A stretch of DNA of 64,000 nt from Chromobacterium piscinae (lineage in GTDB: Bacteria > Pseudomonadota > Gammaproteobacteria > Burkholderiales > Chromobacteriaceae), in assembly GCF_021129175.1 (NCBI RefSeq), contig NZ_JAJOHV010000006.1, positions 1-64,000 on the forward strand. The letters run 5' to 3'. The translations under genes were made by a program, and so were the position numbers. This document shows, piece after piece, positions 1 through 8,726 of this stretch. Position 1 is the first letter of the stretch; each line of letters opens with the position of its first letter. Under the pieces are notes generated by a model. That model ran no database searches. It was not told the origin of the DNA and was given only the letters and a program-made list of their open reading frames with translations.

Positions 1-660
1 CAGCAGCGCCGCCAGCACGCCGCTGCCGGTGCCGATGTCGAAGGCCAGCTCAGCGCCCGGCAGCGGGGCGTCGGCCGCCAGGTCTACGTATTCGCCGCGA
101 ATCGGCGCGAACACGCCGTAATGCGGATGGATGCGCGCGGCCAGCGCCTTCACTTCCACGCCTTTCTTGCGCCATTCGTGCGCGCCTATCAGGCCCAGCA
201 GCTCGCGCAGCGACACCAGCGACGCTTCGCCGCCCTCGCCGTAGGCCTCCTGGCAGGCCTGGCGCAAGTCGGGCGCGCGGCGCAGCGGGATGGCGTAGTC
301 GGCGTCCAGCGGCAGCACCAGCCGCGACAAAATCTGCGCGCGTCGTCCCTGGGCCTGGCGGTGCAGATGGAACGATTCCAGCGGGGTGGCGCCGGTTTTG
401 GCGCCCTTGCGGTCCACGCGCCGCGCCAATGCCTGCAGCAGCTGGCGGGCGTTCTGGTAGTCGCCGCGCCACAGCAGGGTGCCGCCTTCGCAGGCCAGCT
501 TGTAGGCGGCGTCGGCGGACAGGCTGTCGTCGGCGATCACGATGCGCTTGGGCGGCGGCAGGCCGGCTTCGGAGCGCCAGCGGGCGCTGCGCTCGGCGCC
601 GTCCTCCTGCCAGTGGGCGATGGGGTGCGCTGGGGCGGCGGGCTGCGGAATCTGGGTCAT
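1..660 (-). CDS. Class I SAM-dependent methyltransferase, N-terminal part (cut by window edge)
   Basis: The first 220 codons are present; the reading frame is open through the left edge of the window. About 200 residues of less recognisable sequence lead into the SAM-binding motif I, readable as AFDIGTGSGVLAALL at the very edge. That motif is typical of class I (Rossmann-fold) methyltransferases, and the long N-terminal domain recalls small-methyltransferase-domain enzymes. The substrate (RNA, protein or small molecule) cannot be told from what is visible. The start is the ATG at 658-660, followed by TQIPQPAAPAHP. It is transcribed leftward and is separated by about 190 bp from the chitinase gene, so it probably has its own promoter. 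Confidence 0.75.
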   Translation of the reverse strand, partial: MTQIPQPAAPAHPIAHWQEDGAERSARWRSEAGLPPPKRIVIADDSLSADAAYKLACEGGTLLWRGDYQNARQLLQALARRVDRKGAKTGATPLESFHLHRQAQGRRAQILSRLVLPLDADYAIPLRRAPDLRQACQEAYGEGGEASLVSLRELLGLIGAHEWRKKGVEVKALAARIHPHYGVFAPIRGEYVDLAADAPLPGAELAFDIGTGSGVLAALL

Positions 661-852
661 GTCGTACGTCGGGTAAGGTTGGCCAAGGGTGGAGCCGCGT
701 CTGCGCAGGGCCAATGGGCTGCGACTCGCCGCGAGGCGGCGGGCTTTGGCGTGCAGGACTGCGGGGAAGGGCTGAATGGTAAACGCAACGGGGCCATCCG
801 TCATCAGGAAAACGCGCCGGTCCGCGCGGGCGGTCCGGCGCGATTAGGGGGC

Positions 853-2172
853 TTATTTCAGCTTGACGCCCCAGTTGTCTTCCACGCAGCGCTGGTAGTT
901 GCCGGCCTGCAGCGCGCTGTACGGCGTCTGGTAGCTGATCAGCTGGCACTGGTAGTCGTGTTGCCACTGCCAGTCTTTTTCCCAGTAGATGTTGTAGGCG
1001 GCGGAGCTGGCGGAGGTGAAGCGTTGCATATTGGCGCAGGACAGCTGTTCGTTGCCGTAGTCCCAGCCCAGATCGTGGGCGAACTGCTTGTAGTAATCGA
1101 TGCGGTTCTGCGCGGCCTGGCGCTCGGTGCCGCCGCCGCATTCGCCGTTGATGATCTGGATGGTGGTGGCGAAGTTGTTGCCGGCGCCGGCCGCTTTGTC
1201 GGCGGCGTTGGGCACCCAGGTGCCGTCCAGCACGTGCAGCATCGAGGGTTTGGGCGGTTGCGGGTAGACGAAGAAGAAGGTGGCGGAAGCGAGGTTGAGC
1301 CAGGTGCTGGCCACCAGGTCCGGGTTCTGCAGCAGCACCGATTGGTCGCCGTTGTTCATCGCCTGCGAGAACGGGCCGTAGTTGTAGTTGTACGACAGTT
1401 GCTTGGCGCCGCGGCCGTAGTATTTTTTCCAGCTGCCGTCCGCGTTTTTGCCGCAGGTCCATACCTTGTTGAAGACCGGATCGTTGCATTCTGTGTTGTA
1501 GCCGCAGGCGCTGCCGCTGTCGGTGCAGCCCATCTCGCGCAGGTAGGCCAGGCCCTGGCGCCATTGCGGCACGGTGTCGCTGGCGTCGTGGTTGCCGGTT
1601 TCCTGGCCGAAGTGGGCGAACATGGTGGCCAGGCTATGGCGGCAGATGGCGTCGGCGTCGCGGCCGTCGCTGTAGTCGTCGCAGACGCCGGGGAATTTGG
1701 CTACCGCCTGCAGAAAGCGGGTGTAGGTGTAGCTGGGGTCGCGGCGGCTGAAGTAGTAATCCCATTTGGCCGATGGCAGCAAGCGCTCCACGCGGCGCAC
1801 GTTGGCGGGATTCGCGGCGCGGCCGGGCGTTACTTGTTCCACCTGGTCATTGGGCAGGGTGCGGATGGACGCCTTCACCTTGCGGAAGAAGTCGTTGTTG
1901 GTGAGGTCGGCTTCGTGTTGCAGCGCTTGCTGCAGTGTGGGAATGGGCAGCGCGGCGTCGTCCAGCTTGCGCAAGGTTCCGCCGACATGGGCGACCCACG
2001 ATCCCTTGGGATTGGCGCCCGGGGCTTCGCCGCGGGTGGGCCATTTGGCCTGCCAGTCGCGGCCTTGCCATTGGACGGTCTGGCCTTTTTGATAGGCTGC
2101 GCCGGCGTTCCATGGAGCGGCGAGCGCGGAGCCCGTCAGCAGCGACAGGACAAGGGATGCGAATAGTTTCAT
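853..2172 (-). CDS. Secreted glycoside hydrolase family 19 chitinase with N-terminal chitin-binding module
   Basis: The 439-residue product has a Sec signal peptide (about residues 1-19, ending SALAAP). A short carbohydrate-binding module of the CBM5/12 type follows (about 20-60, with aromatic pattern WNAGAAYQKGQTVQWQG). The rest is a GH19 catalytic domain. The catalytic acid region is AHFGQETGNHD, with Glu about residue 191, matching the GH19 HFxxETGxH pattern. GH19 enzymes hydrolyse chitin by inversion. The start at 2172 is preferred over upstream ATGs because GAGGAA lies seven bases before it and the signal peptide begins there. It stands alone, with no chitin-uptake genes beside it. Chitinolysis is a known trait of Chromobacterium. 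Confidence 0.9.
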   Translation of the reverse strand: MKLFASLVLSLLTGSALAAPWNAGAAYQKGQTVQWQGRDWQAKWPTRGEAPGANPKGSWVAHVGGTLRKLDDAALPIPTLQQALQHEADLTNNDFFRKVKASIRTLPNDQVEQVTPGRAANPANVRRVERLLPSAKWDYYFSRRDPSYTYTRFLQAVAKFPGVCDDYSDGRDADAICRHSLATMFAHFGQETGNHDASDTVPQWRQGLAYLREMGCTDSGSACGYNTECNDPVFNKVWTCGKNADGSWKKYYGRGAKQLSYNYNYGPFSQAMNNGDQSVLLQNPDLVASTWLNLASATFFFVYPQPPKPSMLHVLDGTWVPNAADKAAGAGNNFATTIQIINGECGGGTERQAAQNRIDYYKQFAHDLGWDYGNEQLSCANMQRFTSASSAAYNIYWEKDWQWQHDYQCQLISYQTPYSALQAGNYQRCVEDNWGVKLK

Positions 2173-2357
2173 ATCGGTTCCTCGATGGTGGGGCATGCCG
2201 GATGGCACGTAATACCACTATGGAACCAATATGAAGTATGTCAAATGCAAATCAATGCCGCTAGTTCAATCCGTAGAGGAAGCGCCAGGCGGCGAGGGGC
2301 CAGAGCCGAGGCCGGCCGATGCGGAGCGCACAGGGCCGAAAAAACGGCCGCAGGCGC

Positions 2358-2621
2358 TCAGCGGCGGTGGTGCGACGGACGCGGGCCGGCGCCGGGGTTG
2401 GCGGTCGGGTGGCGGAAGTTGATGCGACCCTTGGTCAGATCGTAAGGCGACATTTCCACGGTGACGCGGTCGCCCAGCAGCACGCGGATGCGGTGCATCT
2501 TCATCTTGCCGGAGCCGTAGGCCAGGATCTCCATATTGTTGTCCAGTCTCACGCGAAAGCGCGACTCGGGCAGCATTTCGATGACGACGCCTTCCAGTTC
2601 GATCATGTCTTCCTTGGACAT
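2358..2621 (-). CDS. infA: Translation initiation factor IF-1 (probable second copy)
   Basis: The 87-residue protein is an S1/OB-fold IF-1, starting [20 protein letters not shown] and containing the conserved run [12 protein letters not shown]-1 binds the ribosomal A site during initiation. It is longer than the usual 72 residues because of a basic, Pro/Gly-rich tail after the motif (about residues 70-87). GGAAA precedes the ATG by a few bases. It is not in a ribosomal-protein operon but stands between chitinase and MocR genes. Many betaproteobacteria carry a second infA outside the ribosomal cluster, so this is probably that paralog; the other copy is not in view. Confidence 0.9.
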   Translation of the reverse strand: MSKEDMIELEGVVIEMLPESRFRVRLDNNMEILAYGSGKMKMHRIRVLLGDRVTVEMSPYDLTKGRINFRHPTANPGAGPRPSHHRR

Positions 2622-2863
2622 AGCGTTTCCTTTCTCATACGGTAATGAAATGGCTTCGCGCGGCTGTCGGTTCGACTGCCGCGGCGAGGCGTTTTAGCTT
2701 CAGTTCGGTGACCTTGCGGGATGGGCGCTAGGCGGGCCCAAGAGGCGAGGCTAAGCGTCGGGCCGCGCGGGGCTCGACAGCTGAAATCCAGAGGCAAGCC
2801 GCTATTGTACCGCCAAGCGGGCAGACTGGTCAGCTGTTTTGTTCTCATCGCGGAAAAAAGCGC

Positions 2864-4306
2864 TCAGCCGGCGCTCGCCTGCTGCTCGCAGGCCAGTTGG
2901 CCGACACGCACCAGCGCGGCCAGATAGCGTTCGTCCAGCGGGTAGCAGCAGGACAGCCGCATCGCGTTGCGGTAGCGGCCGCCGGGCGAACTGAGCGGGC
3001 CGGGGATCAGGCTGATCTTCTCGGCCATCGCGGCGTGGAACAGCGCCACGCTGTCGCAGCCCTCTGGCAGCTCCAGCCAGATCAGGAAGCCGCCCTGCGG
3101 CTGGGTGGCGCGGGTGCCGCCCGGAAAGTGGCGGGCGATCAGGCCGCGTACTTTTTCCACGTGGGCGGCGTAGCGGCGCTTCAGCGTGCGCAGATGGTGG
3201 TCGTAGCCGCCGGACTCCAGGAACGCGCCCAGGGTCTCGGCCAGCACCGCCGGCTGCGCGACGGAGGAGGCGAATTTCAGCTTGCGCAGCGCCGCGCCGA
3301 AGCGGCCGCCTTCCATCCAGCCGATGCGGAAATCTGGCGCCAGCGTCTTGGTGTAGCTGGCGCAGACGATGATCCAGCCGTCGTTGTCGAAAGACTTCAC
3401 CGCCGGCGCCAGCGTGTCGGAAAACTGCAGCTCGGCGTACAGCGCATCCTCTATCAGCGGCACCTTGTGCTGGTTGACCAGCCGCGCCAGCCGTTTCTTG
3501 TTTTCCAGAGGCATGCAGCAGCCCAGCGGGTTGTGGACGTTGGGCATGGCTACCAGCGCCTGGATGCGCCCTTCGGCCAGCAGCACCTCCACCGCGTCTA
3601 TCGACAGCCCGGTCTGCGGGTCGGTGGGAATCTCCACCGCCTTTAGACCCAGGCTGGCCAATAGCGGCAGCAGATTGAAGTAGGTGGGCGATTCCAGGCC
3701 CACCGCGTCGCCGTGGCGGGTGACCGCGCGCAGCGCCAGTTGCAGCGCCTCCATGCAGCCATGGGTGAGGATGATGTCGTCCGGCTGCAGCGTCATGCCC
3801 AGATCCATGCCGCGGCGCGCGATCTGCGTGCGAAGCTTCTCCGGGCCGGGCGGCAGCGCATAGGTGCTGACCATGCCGGGCTGGCGGCGCAGGATCTGGC
3901 CCATCAGCCGCGCCAGCTTGTTGCCGGGGTAGAAATCGCCACCGCGCGGGCAGGCCAGGGCCAGATCGATGAAGCCCTCGCTCTGTTGCGCCTGCAGCAC
4001 GGTGCCGATCAGATCCAGCACCGCGTGCTTGGTCGGCGAGGCCGGGCTGCTCTGGGTGCCGGCCTGCCTGGCCGGCGACGGCAGCCGCGCGCGCACGTAA
4101 TAGCCGGATTGCGGCCGCGCCTCGATCAGGCCGCGGTCTTCCAGCACGCGGTAAGCGCTGACCACGGTGTTCAAGCTGAGCTGGCGGTTGTGCGCGGTGC
4201 GCCGCACCGACGGCAGCCTCGACCCCGGCGGCAGCGTGCCGCGGCTGATCGCCAGCGACAGATCGTCTGCCAACTGCTGGTAAAGGGTGGAGGCGCTGTT
4301 CTGCAT
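2864..4306 (-). CDS. MocR-type transcriptional regulator (GntR wHTH plus aminotransferase fold)
   Basis: The 480-residue protein has an N-terminal GntR winged helix (about residues 5-75, with PGSRLPSVRRTA and LSLNTVVSAYRVLEDRG). A class I aminotransferase-like PLP domain follows; ASYTKTLAPDFRIGW carries the presumed PLP lysine. MocR proteins use a PLP-bound effector domain to sense amino-compounds and are usually regulators rather than enzymes. The ATG at 4306 starts just before the winged helix. An upstream in-frame ATG at 4345 would add 13 residues without a clear ribosome-binding site. It is divergent from a LysE-family exporter, the usual arrangement of a MocR and its target. Confidence 0.88.
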   Translation of the reverse strand: MQNSASTLYQQLADDLSLAISRGTLPPGSRLPSVRRTAHNRQLSLNTVVSAYRVLEDRGLIEARPQSGYYVRARLPSPARQAGTQSSPASPTKHAVLDLIGTVLQAQQSEGFIDLALACPRGGDFYPGNKLARLMGQILRRQPGMVSTYALPPGPEKLRTQIARRGMDLGMTLQPDDIILTHGCMEALQLALRAVTRHGDAVGLESPTYFNLLPLLASLGLKAVEIPTDPQTGLSIDAVEVLLAEGRIQALVAMPNVHNPLGCCMPLENKKRLARLVNQHKVPLIEDALYAELQFSDTLAPAVKSFDNDGWIIVCASYTKTLAPDFRIGWMEGGRFGAALRKLKFASSVAQPAVLAETLGAFLESGGYDHHLRTLKRRYAAHVEKVRGLIARHFPGGTRATQPQGGFLIWLELPEGCDSVALFHAAMAEKISLIPGPLSSPGGRYRNAMRLSCCYPLDERYLAALVRVGQLACEQQASAG

Positions 4307-4369
4307 CGTCGGCTTTCGGCGGGGGAGAAGTACAACGCTCATCATAGTGGATGGTGACAGTTGCTGAAA

Positions 4370-4413
4370 AGATCAATCTGTAACCAGATCAATAATGGAT
4401 TTTTGAATCTGTA
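4370..4413. promoter_or_regulatory. Direct repeats in the MocR-LysE divergent region
   Basis: AGATCAAT occurs at 4370-4377 and again at 4386-4393 (16 bp apart). AATCTGTA occurs at 4375-4382 and 4406-4413. MocR regulators commonly bind direct repeats in the promoter shared with their divergent target, so this is a candidate operator. Assignment is by position and pattern only. Confidence 0.4.
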
Positions 4414-4490
4414 TCCATAAGAACGGTCCGCATAGCATGTGGGAGTGGGCAAGGGCTTGTCGCCGCTTGCTATTTCGCCGGAGAACCGCC

Positions 4491-5111
4491 ATGCCAGAAT
4501 TCGCCTTGCTGTCCTATGTCGCCCTGATGTCCATCACCCCGGGTCCCAACAACCTGATGCTGGCCTCGTCCGGCGTCAATTTCGGCTTCCGCCGCACCGT
4601 GCCGCACATGCTGGGCATCAGCCTGGGCTGCGCGCTGCAGGTGTTCATCGTCGCCATGCTGCTGGCGCAGATGCTGGGCTGGCTCAGCGCCTGGCGGCTG
4701 CCGCTGGCGGTGGCCGGCTGCGTCTATTTGCTGTGGCTGTCGTGGCAGATCGCCCGTTCCGGCCAGCCGGAGGCGCGCGAGCAGGCTCGGCCGCTGGGCT
4801 TCGTCGGCGCGGCCTTGTTCCAGTGGTTGAATCCCAAGGCCTGGGTGATGGTGTTGAATGCGTCCATCCTGTTCATGCCGGCAGGCGAAGGCGGCCGTTG
4901 GCTGGCGGCGTCGCTGCTGGCGCTAGCCTTCGCGGTTGTCAATCTGCCCTGCATCAGCGTGTGGGCCTGGGGCGGCGAAAAGCTGCGGCGCTGGCTGGCC
5001 GCGCCTCGTGCCTTGCTGCTTTACAACCTGACGATGGGCGCGCTGATGGCCGTCACCGCGCTCTGGCTGCTCTATGACGAACTGATGCCTGCGCTCGCCC
5101 AGATGGCATGA
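4491..5111 (+). CDS. LysE/RhtB-family amino acid exporter
   Basis: The 206-residue membrane protein has about six hydrophobic segments and the family signature near its N-terminus (SITPGPNNLMLASSGVNFG). The LysE/RhtB family exports amino acids or derivatives across the inner membrane. The start at 4491 has GGAGAA eight bases upstream and begins with the expected short N-terminus before the first helix. It is divergent from the MocR regulator at 2864-4306, which probably controls it. The substrate cannot be read from the sequence; Cys/Ser-type EamB relatives have similar motifs. Confidence 0.88.
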   Translation: MPEFALLSYVALMSITPGPNNLMLASSGVNFGFRRTVPHMLGISLGCALQVFIVAMLLAQMLGWLSAWRLPLAVAGCVYLLWLSWQIARSGQPEAREQARPLGFVGAALFQWLNPKAWVMVLNASILFMPAGEGGRWLAASLLALAFAVVNLPCISVWAWGGEKLRRWLAAPRALLLYNLTMGALMAVTALWLLYDELMPALAQMA

Positions 5112-5209
5112 TGTCCTTTTTTGGCAGGCGCTTGTCCGCTTGCGGCCTTATTTCCTGGCGCTATCCGCTTTACGATGCTGTCCATATCCACACCGCCGGG
5201 AGAGGCGAA

Positions 5210-5764
5210 ATGAAAAAGACCGCATTGTTGGTGATCGATGTGCAGGAATCCTTCCGCCACCGTCCGTTCTGGACCGAGCAAGACTTGCCGGCCTATCGGG
5301 AAGCGCAGCAGGCGCTGATCGCCGGCGCCCAGGCGCGCGGCGTGCCGGTGATCAACATCCTGCACGAAGCGGGCGCGGATGGCCCGTTTTCCGCCGCTTC
5401 AGGCCTGGTACGGCCGCTGGACTGGATGACGCACCAGCCTGCGGCTACCTTCGTCAAGCACGTGCACAATGCGCTGACCGATTCCGGCCTGCAAAGCTGG
5501 CTGATCAAGCATGGGATCCAGAAACTGGCCATCTCCGGCATCCGCACCGAGCAGTGCTGCGAAACCACCACCCGCGTGGCGTCCGACCTGGGTTACGAGG
5601 TGGACTTCGTCACCGAGGCAACGCTGACCTTCCCGATGACCCATGCCGGCAGCGGCGTGGTTTACAGCGCCGCCGACATCCGCACCCGCACCGAGCTGGT
5701 GCTGGCCGGGCGCTTCGCCACCATCGTCACGGTGGAGGAGGCTTTGAGGAGGATGGCGGACTGA
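5210..5764 (+). CDS. Isochorismatase-like cysteine hydrolase
   Basis: The 184-residue protein has the isochorismatase/nicotinamidase fold. TALLVIDVQESF carries the catalytic Asp. A conserved lysine region follows around FVKHVHNALTDSGL, and ISGIRTEQCCETTTR carries the nucleophile Cys region. Family members hydrolyse amide, ester or vinyl-ether bonds of small substrates. No siderophore or nicotinamide genes lie nearby, so the substrate is unknown. The ATG at 5210 has GAGAGGCGAA upstream. It lies about 100 bp downstream of the LysE gene on the same strand and could share its transcript. Confidence 0.85.
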   Translation: MKKTALLVIDVQESFRHRPFWTEQDLPAYREAQQALIAGAQARGVPVINILHEAGADGPFSAASGLVRPLDWMTHQPAATFVKHVHNALTDSGLQSWLIKHGIQKLAISGIRTEQCCETTTRVASDLGYEVDFVTEATLTFPMTHAGSGVVYSAADIRTRTELVLAGRFATIVTVEEALRRMAD

Positions 5765-5878
5765 TGGTGGGTCGGCCCGCGCGGGTGGCGAAAGTGCATG
5801 AAGGCCGCCGGCGCTTGCCGCTTGACGCTGGCATGTCATAAGGTGTCGTCATTGGATTTGTCTAAATAAGGAGAAGGC

Positions 5879-6091
5879 ATGCCGCAACATGTAACGGACA
5901 TTCCGCCCGATGGCCTGCCTGCATATCGGCTGCTGACCGGGCCGGACGATTCGGCGTTTTGCAAGCGGGTCAGCGAAGCGCTCGCGCTGGGCTACCGGCT
6001 GTACGGCTCGCCGGCGGCCACTTTCAACGGCGAGCGGGTGATCGTCGCGCAGGCGGTGCTGTGGCCGGGGAGCGACCATGCCGCTGGCTGA
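5879..6091 (+). CDS. Small DUF1737 domain protein
   Basis: This 70-residue protein matches the DUF1737 pattern: YRLLTGPDDSAFCKRVSEAL, then LGYRLYGSPAATF, then VAQAVLW. The family's function is unknown; it is a small soluble domain often found as a stand-alone ORF. AAGGAGAAGGC sits directly before the ATG. Its end overlaps the start of the EamA transporter by 14 bases, so the two are very probably translationally coupled. Confidence 0.8.
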   Translation: MPQHVTDIPPDGLPAYRLLTGPDDSAFCKRVSEALALGYRLYGSPAATFNGERVIVAQAVLWPGSDHAAG

Positions 6092-6983
6092 CATAGCGCA
6101 GGCGCTGGCCATCGTGCTGGCCTGGGGCGTGAATTTCGTGGTGATCAAATGGGGCGTGGCCGGCGTGCCGCCGCTGTTGCTTGGAGCGCTGCGCTTCGCG
6201 CTGGTGGCGCTGCCGGCGGTGTTCATCGTCAAGCGGCCGGCGTTGCCGTGGCGTTACCTGGCGCTGTATGGGCTGACGGTGGGGGTGGGGCAGTTCGGCT
6301 GCCTGTTCACCGCGATCAAGCTCGGCATGCCGGCCGGTCTCGCCTCGGTGGTGCTGCAGTCGCAAGCTTTCTTCACCTTGTTGCTGGCCCGGGTCTTTCT
6401 GGGCGAGCGCTGGCAGGCCAGCCAATTGGCGGGGTCGGCGCTGGCCTTGGGCGGCCTGGCGCTGATAGGCATGGGCAAGGGCGGCGATATGACGGCGCTG
6501 GGCTTTGGCCTGACCATCGCCGCGGCCACCAGCTGGGCGGCGTCCAATATCGTGGTGCGCGCGATCGGCCGCGATGGCTTCAAAGTGGAGCCGCTGGGGC
6601 TGGTGATCTGGTCCAGCCTGGTTCCGCCGATTCCTTTCTTGCTGCTGTCGTGGCGGCTGGAAGGCGGCGAGCGCATCGAGGCGGCGCTGCGCGGCTTCGA
6701 TGGGCAGTCGCTGTTCGCCGTCGCCTACCTGGCTTTTGTCGCCACCATGTTCGGCTATGGCTTGTGGAGCCGCCTGCTGGCGCGGCACGCCGCGGCCAAG
6801 GTGGCGCCGTTTTCCCTGCTGGTGCCGGTGGTGGGGCTGCTGGCTTCGCACTGGCTGCTGGGCGAGAGCCTGACCGCCGCGCAATTGGCCGGCAGCGGCT
6901 TGTTGATGGCCGGTTTGCTGGCGACGGTGTTCGGCGGCAGGCTGCTGGCATTGGCCGCCTCCAGGAGAACCAGCCGTGCGTGA
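6078..6983 (+). CDS. EamA (DMT superfamily) metabolite exporter
   Basis: The 301-residue protein has ten predicted membrane helices in two EamA repeats. It opens ADIAQALAIVLAWGVNFVVI, which resembles the O-acetylserine/cysteine exporter EamA of E. coli; the second repeat begins near residue 150 (TIAAATSWAASNIVVRAI). It probably exports a small amino-acid-like metabolite. It overlaps the DUF1737 gene upstream and the GlxA-type regulator downstream by eight bases, so the three genes form one transcript. Confidence 0.85.
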   Translation: MPLADIAQALAIVLAWGVNFVVIKWGVAGVPPLLLGALRFALVALPAVFIVKRPALPWRYLALYGLTVGVGQFGCLFTAIKLGMPAGLASVVLQSQAFFTLLLARVFLGERWQASQLAGSALALGGLALIGMGKGGDMTALGFGLTIAAATSWAASNIVVRAIGRDGFKVEPLGLVIWSSLVPPIPFLLLSWRLEGGERIEAALRGFDGQSLFAVAYLAFVATMFGYGLWSRLLARHAAAKVAPFSLLVPVVGLLASHWLLGESLTAAQLAGSGLLMAGLLATVFGGRLLALAASRRTSRA

Positions 6984-7890
6984 CGTTTATTTCGTGCTGT
7001 CGCCCAGCGTTTTGCTGCTGGATCTGGCCGGGCCGGCCGACGCTCTCCGCCTGGCGGGGCAGCAGGGCGCGGACTTTCGCCTGCATTACATAGGCGCGTC
7101 GGAGGCGGTGGACACTTCGCTGGGCTTGCCGCTGGGCGGCCTGGCGCCGTTGCCGGATGCGTTGCCGGAGGGCGCGGTGGTGGTGGCGCCGGGCTCGACG
7201 CCGTCCATCGAGGCCTATGCACGGCCGGAGGCGAGGCGCATTGTCGCCTGGCTGGCCGAGCGCCGGCGCCAGCCGGGCATCCGCTGGGCTGGCGTCTGCT
7301 CTGGCAGCCTGCTGCTGGCGGAGGCCGGCTTGTTCGACGGCCGCGCCTGCACCAGCCACCATACGTTGTTGGAAAGACTGCGCGCATTGGCGCCGGCCGC
7401 CCGGGTGCAGGAGAACCGGGTATTCGTCGCCGACGGCCCGTGCTACAGCAGCGCCGGCATCACCGCGGGCATCGATCTGGCGCTGCATCTGATCGCAGAC
7501 TTGGCCGATCCCGCGATCGCCCGCGCGGTGGCGCGCGAGATGGTGGTGTATTTCCGCCGCTCGCCGCAGGACCCGGAGCTGTCGCCATGGCTGGCCTGGC
7601 GCAACCATCTGCACCCGGCTCTGCATCGGGCCCAGGACCTAATCTGCGCCGACCCGGTGCGGGACTGGCCGCTGGACGAGCTGGCCGCCAAGGTCCATGT
7701 CAGCACGCGCCACCTGTCCCGGCTGTTCCGCGACCAGGCCGGCGTTTCGGCGCACGATTACCACCGCGCGCTGCGCCTGGCGCTGGCCGAGCAGTGGCGT
7801 TCGGCCGGCCTGGGCAAGGAAAAGGCGGCGCTGTCGGCCGGTTTTTCCTCGGCCAGGCAGATGAGCCGGGCCGCCGCCGCGCATGACTGA
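6976..7890 (+). CDS. GlxA-family AraC-type transcriptional regulator
   Basis: The 304-residue protein has an N-terminal DJ-1/PfpI-like domain (about residues 1-190, with GVCSGSLLLAEAGL at the nucleophile-elbow position). A C-terminal AraC double helix-turn-helix follows (DELAAKVHVSTRHLSRLFRD and the second helix pair after it). Such proteins sense metabolites through the DJ-1-like domain and activate catabolic or export genes. The start is GTG at 6976 with AGGAGAACC before it, inside the end of the EamA gene. It probably regulates its own operon with the exporter. Confidence 0.85.
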   Translation: MRDVYFVLSPSVLLLDLAGPADALRLAGQQGADFRLHYIGASEAVDTSLGLPLGGLAPLPDALPEGAVVVAPGSTPSIEAYARPEARRIVAWLAERRRQPGIRWAGVCSGSLLLAEAGLFDGRACTSHHTLLERLRALAPAARVQENRVFVADGPCYSSAGITAGIDLALHLIADLADPAIARAVAREMVVYFRRSPQDPELSPWLAWRNHLHPALHRAQDLICADPVRDWPLDELAAKVHVSTRHLSRLFRDQAGVSAHDYHRALRLALAEQWRSAGLGKEKAALSAGFSSARQMSRAAAAHD

Positions 7891-8003
7891 GAAGCCGCGC
7901 ATGCCGTCCGCTTCTCAAGTTTCATCAGTTATTGCCGATGTTTCAGGTTGACGAGCTCCGGGAATGGTTCATACCATTCCATCAACACCTATCGGTAATT
8001 GCC

Positions 8004-8726
8004 ATGAATACAGTCCGTCGTACGTCTCGCTTCGTTTTGTTCGCCCTGATGGCCGGTCTGGCCGCCTGCGCCACCCCGGCCTCGCAGAAAGCCGCGATGT
8101 CCGCGCCGATGCCGATGAAGGAGAGCGGCGCGGTGCCGTCGGGCGTCGGCTATGTCGGCTCCGGCGACGAGACGGCCAGCGGCGAAGAGGTGAGGGTGGT
8201 GGTCAAGGAGGTTAACCCCTTCCAGCCCATCATCGTCCGCGTGACCGGCTCCGGCGCCGCGCCCTACACCAACAGTCTGACGCCGTCTCAGCGCAAGCTG
8301 CTGGCGATGCGCGCCGCCCGGCTGGACGCCTTCCGCGCGATCGCGGAACAGGTGCAGGGCATGAAACTGGTCGGCAACAGCTCGGTGTCCAATATGATCG
8401 CCAACAGCGATAGCTTCCGCACTTATGTGGACGCCTATCTGCGCGGCGTCACCATCGTTTCCACCGTGATGAAGCCGGACGGCACCAGCGAGGCGGTGGC
8501 TGAGATCACGCTGGACCAGGAGTTCTACAAGCAATTCCGCCACTCCATGGAAAAGACCGGCAGCGTGATGCAGGCGTCCAAGGAAACCGGCACTGCCGGC
8601 GCGCTCTGTCCGGAAGGCAATTGCGGCGCCACCAAGATCGTGCCGGCTCCGGCGGCCGCGCCAACACCTGCCGTCATGACCGTTTCGCCAGCCCGCTACA
8701 GCAACAATTTCTACGTGACCCAGTAA
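8004..8726 (+). CDS. flgP: LPP20/FlgP-family outer-membrane lipoprotein
   Basis: The 240-residue protein has a lipoprotein signal: LMAGLAACATPASQ puts the lipidated Cys at residue 21. An LPP20-type domain follows (LLAMRAARLDAFRAIAEQVQG), with YLRGVTIVSTVMKPDG in the middle. In Vibrio and Campylobacter, FlgP is an outer-membrane lipoprotein needed for flagellar stability or disc formation. The assignment is strengthened by the FlgT-like gene that starts on its stop codon (TAATG overlap). The C-terminal 60 residues are Ala/Pro-rich. No other flagellar genes are in the window, so a role outside the flagellum cannot be excluded. Confidence 0.72.
   Translation: MNTVRRTSRFVLFALMAGLAACATPASQKAAMSAPMPMKESGAVPSGVGYVGSGDETASGEEVRVVVKEVNPFQPIIVRVTGSGAAPYTNSLTPSQRKLLAMRAARLDAFRAIAEQVQGMKLVGNSSVSNMIANSDSFRTYVDAYLRGVTIVSTVMKPDGTSEAVAEITLDQEFYKQFRHSMEKTGSVMQASKETGTAGALCPEGNCGATKIVPAPAAAPTPAVMTVSPARYSNNFYVTQ

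Noticed and set aside
121-2166. Long rightward frame across the methyltransferase and chitinase genes
   Set aside because: Antisense to two clear genes, with Val/Gly/Ala-biased meaningless translation.
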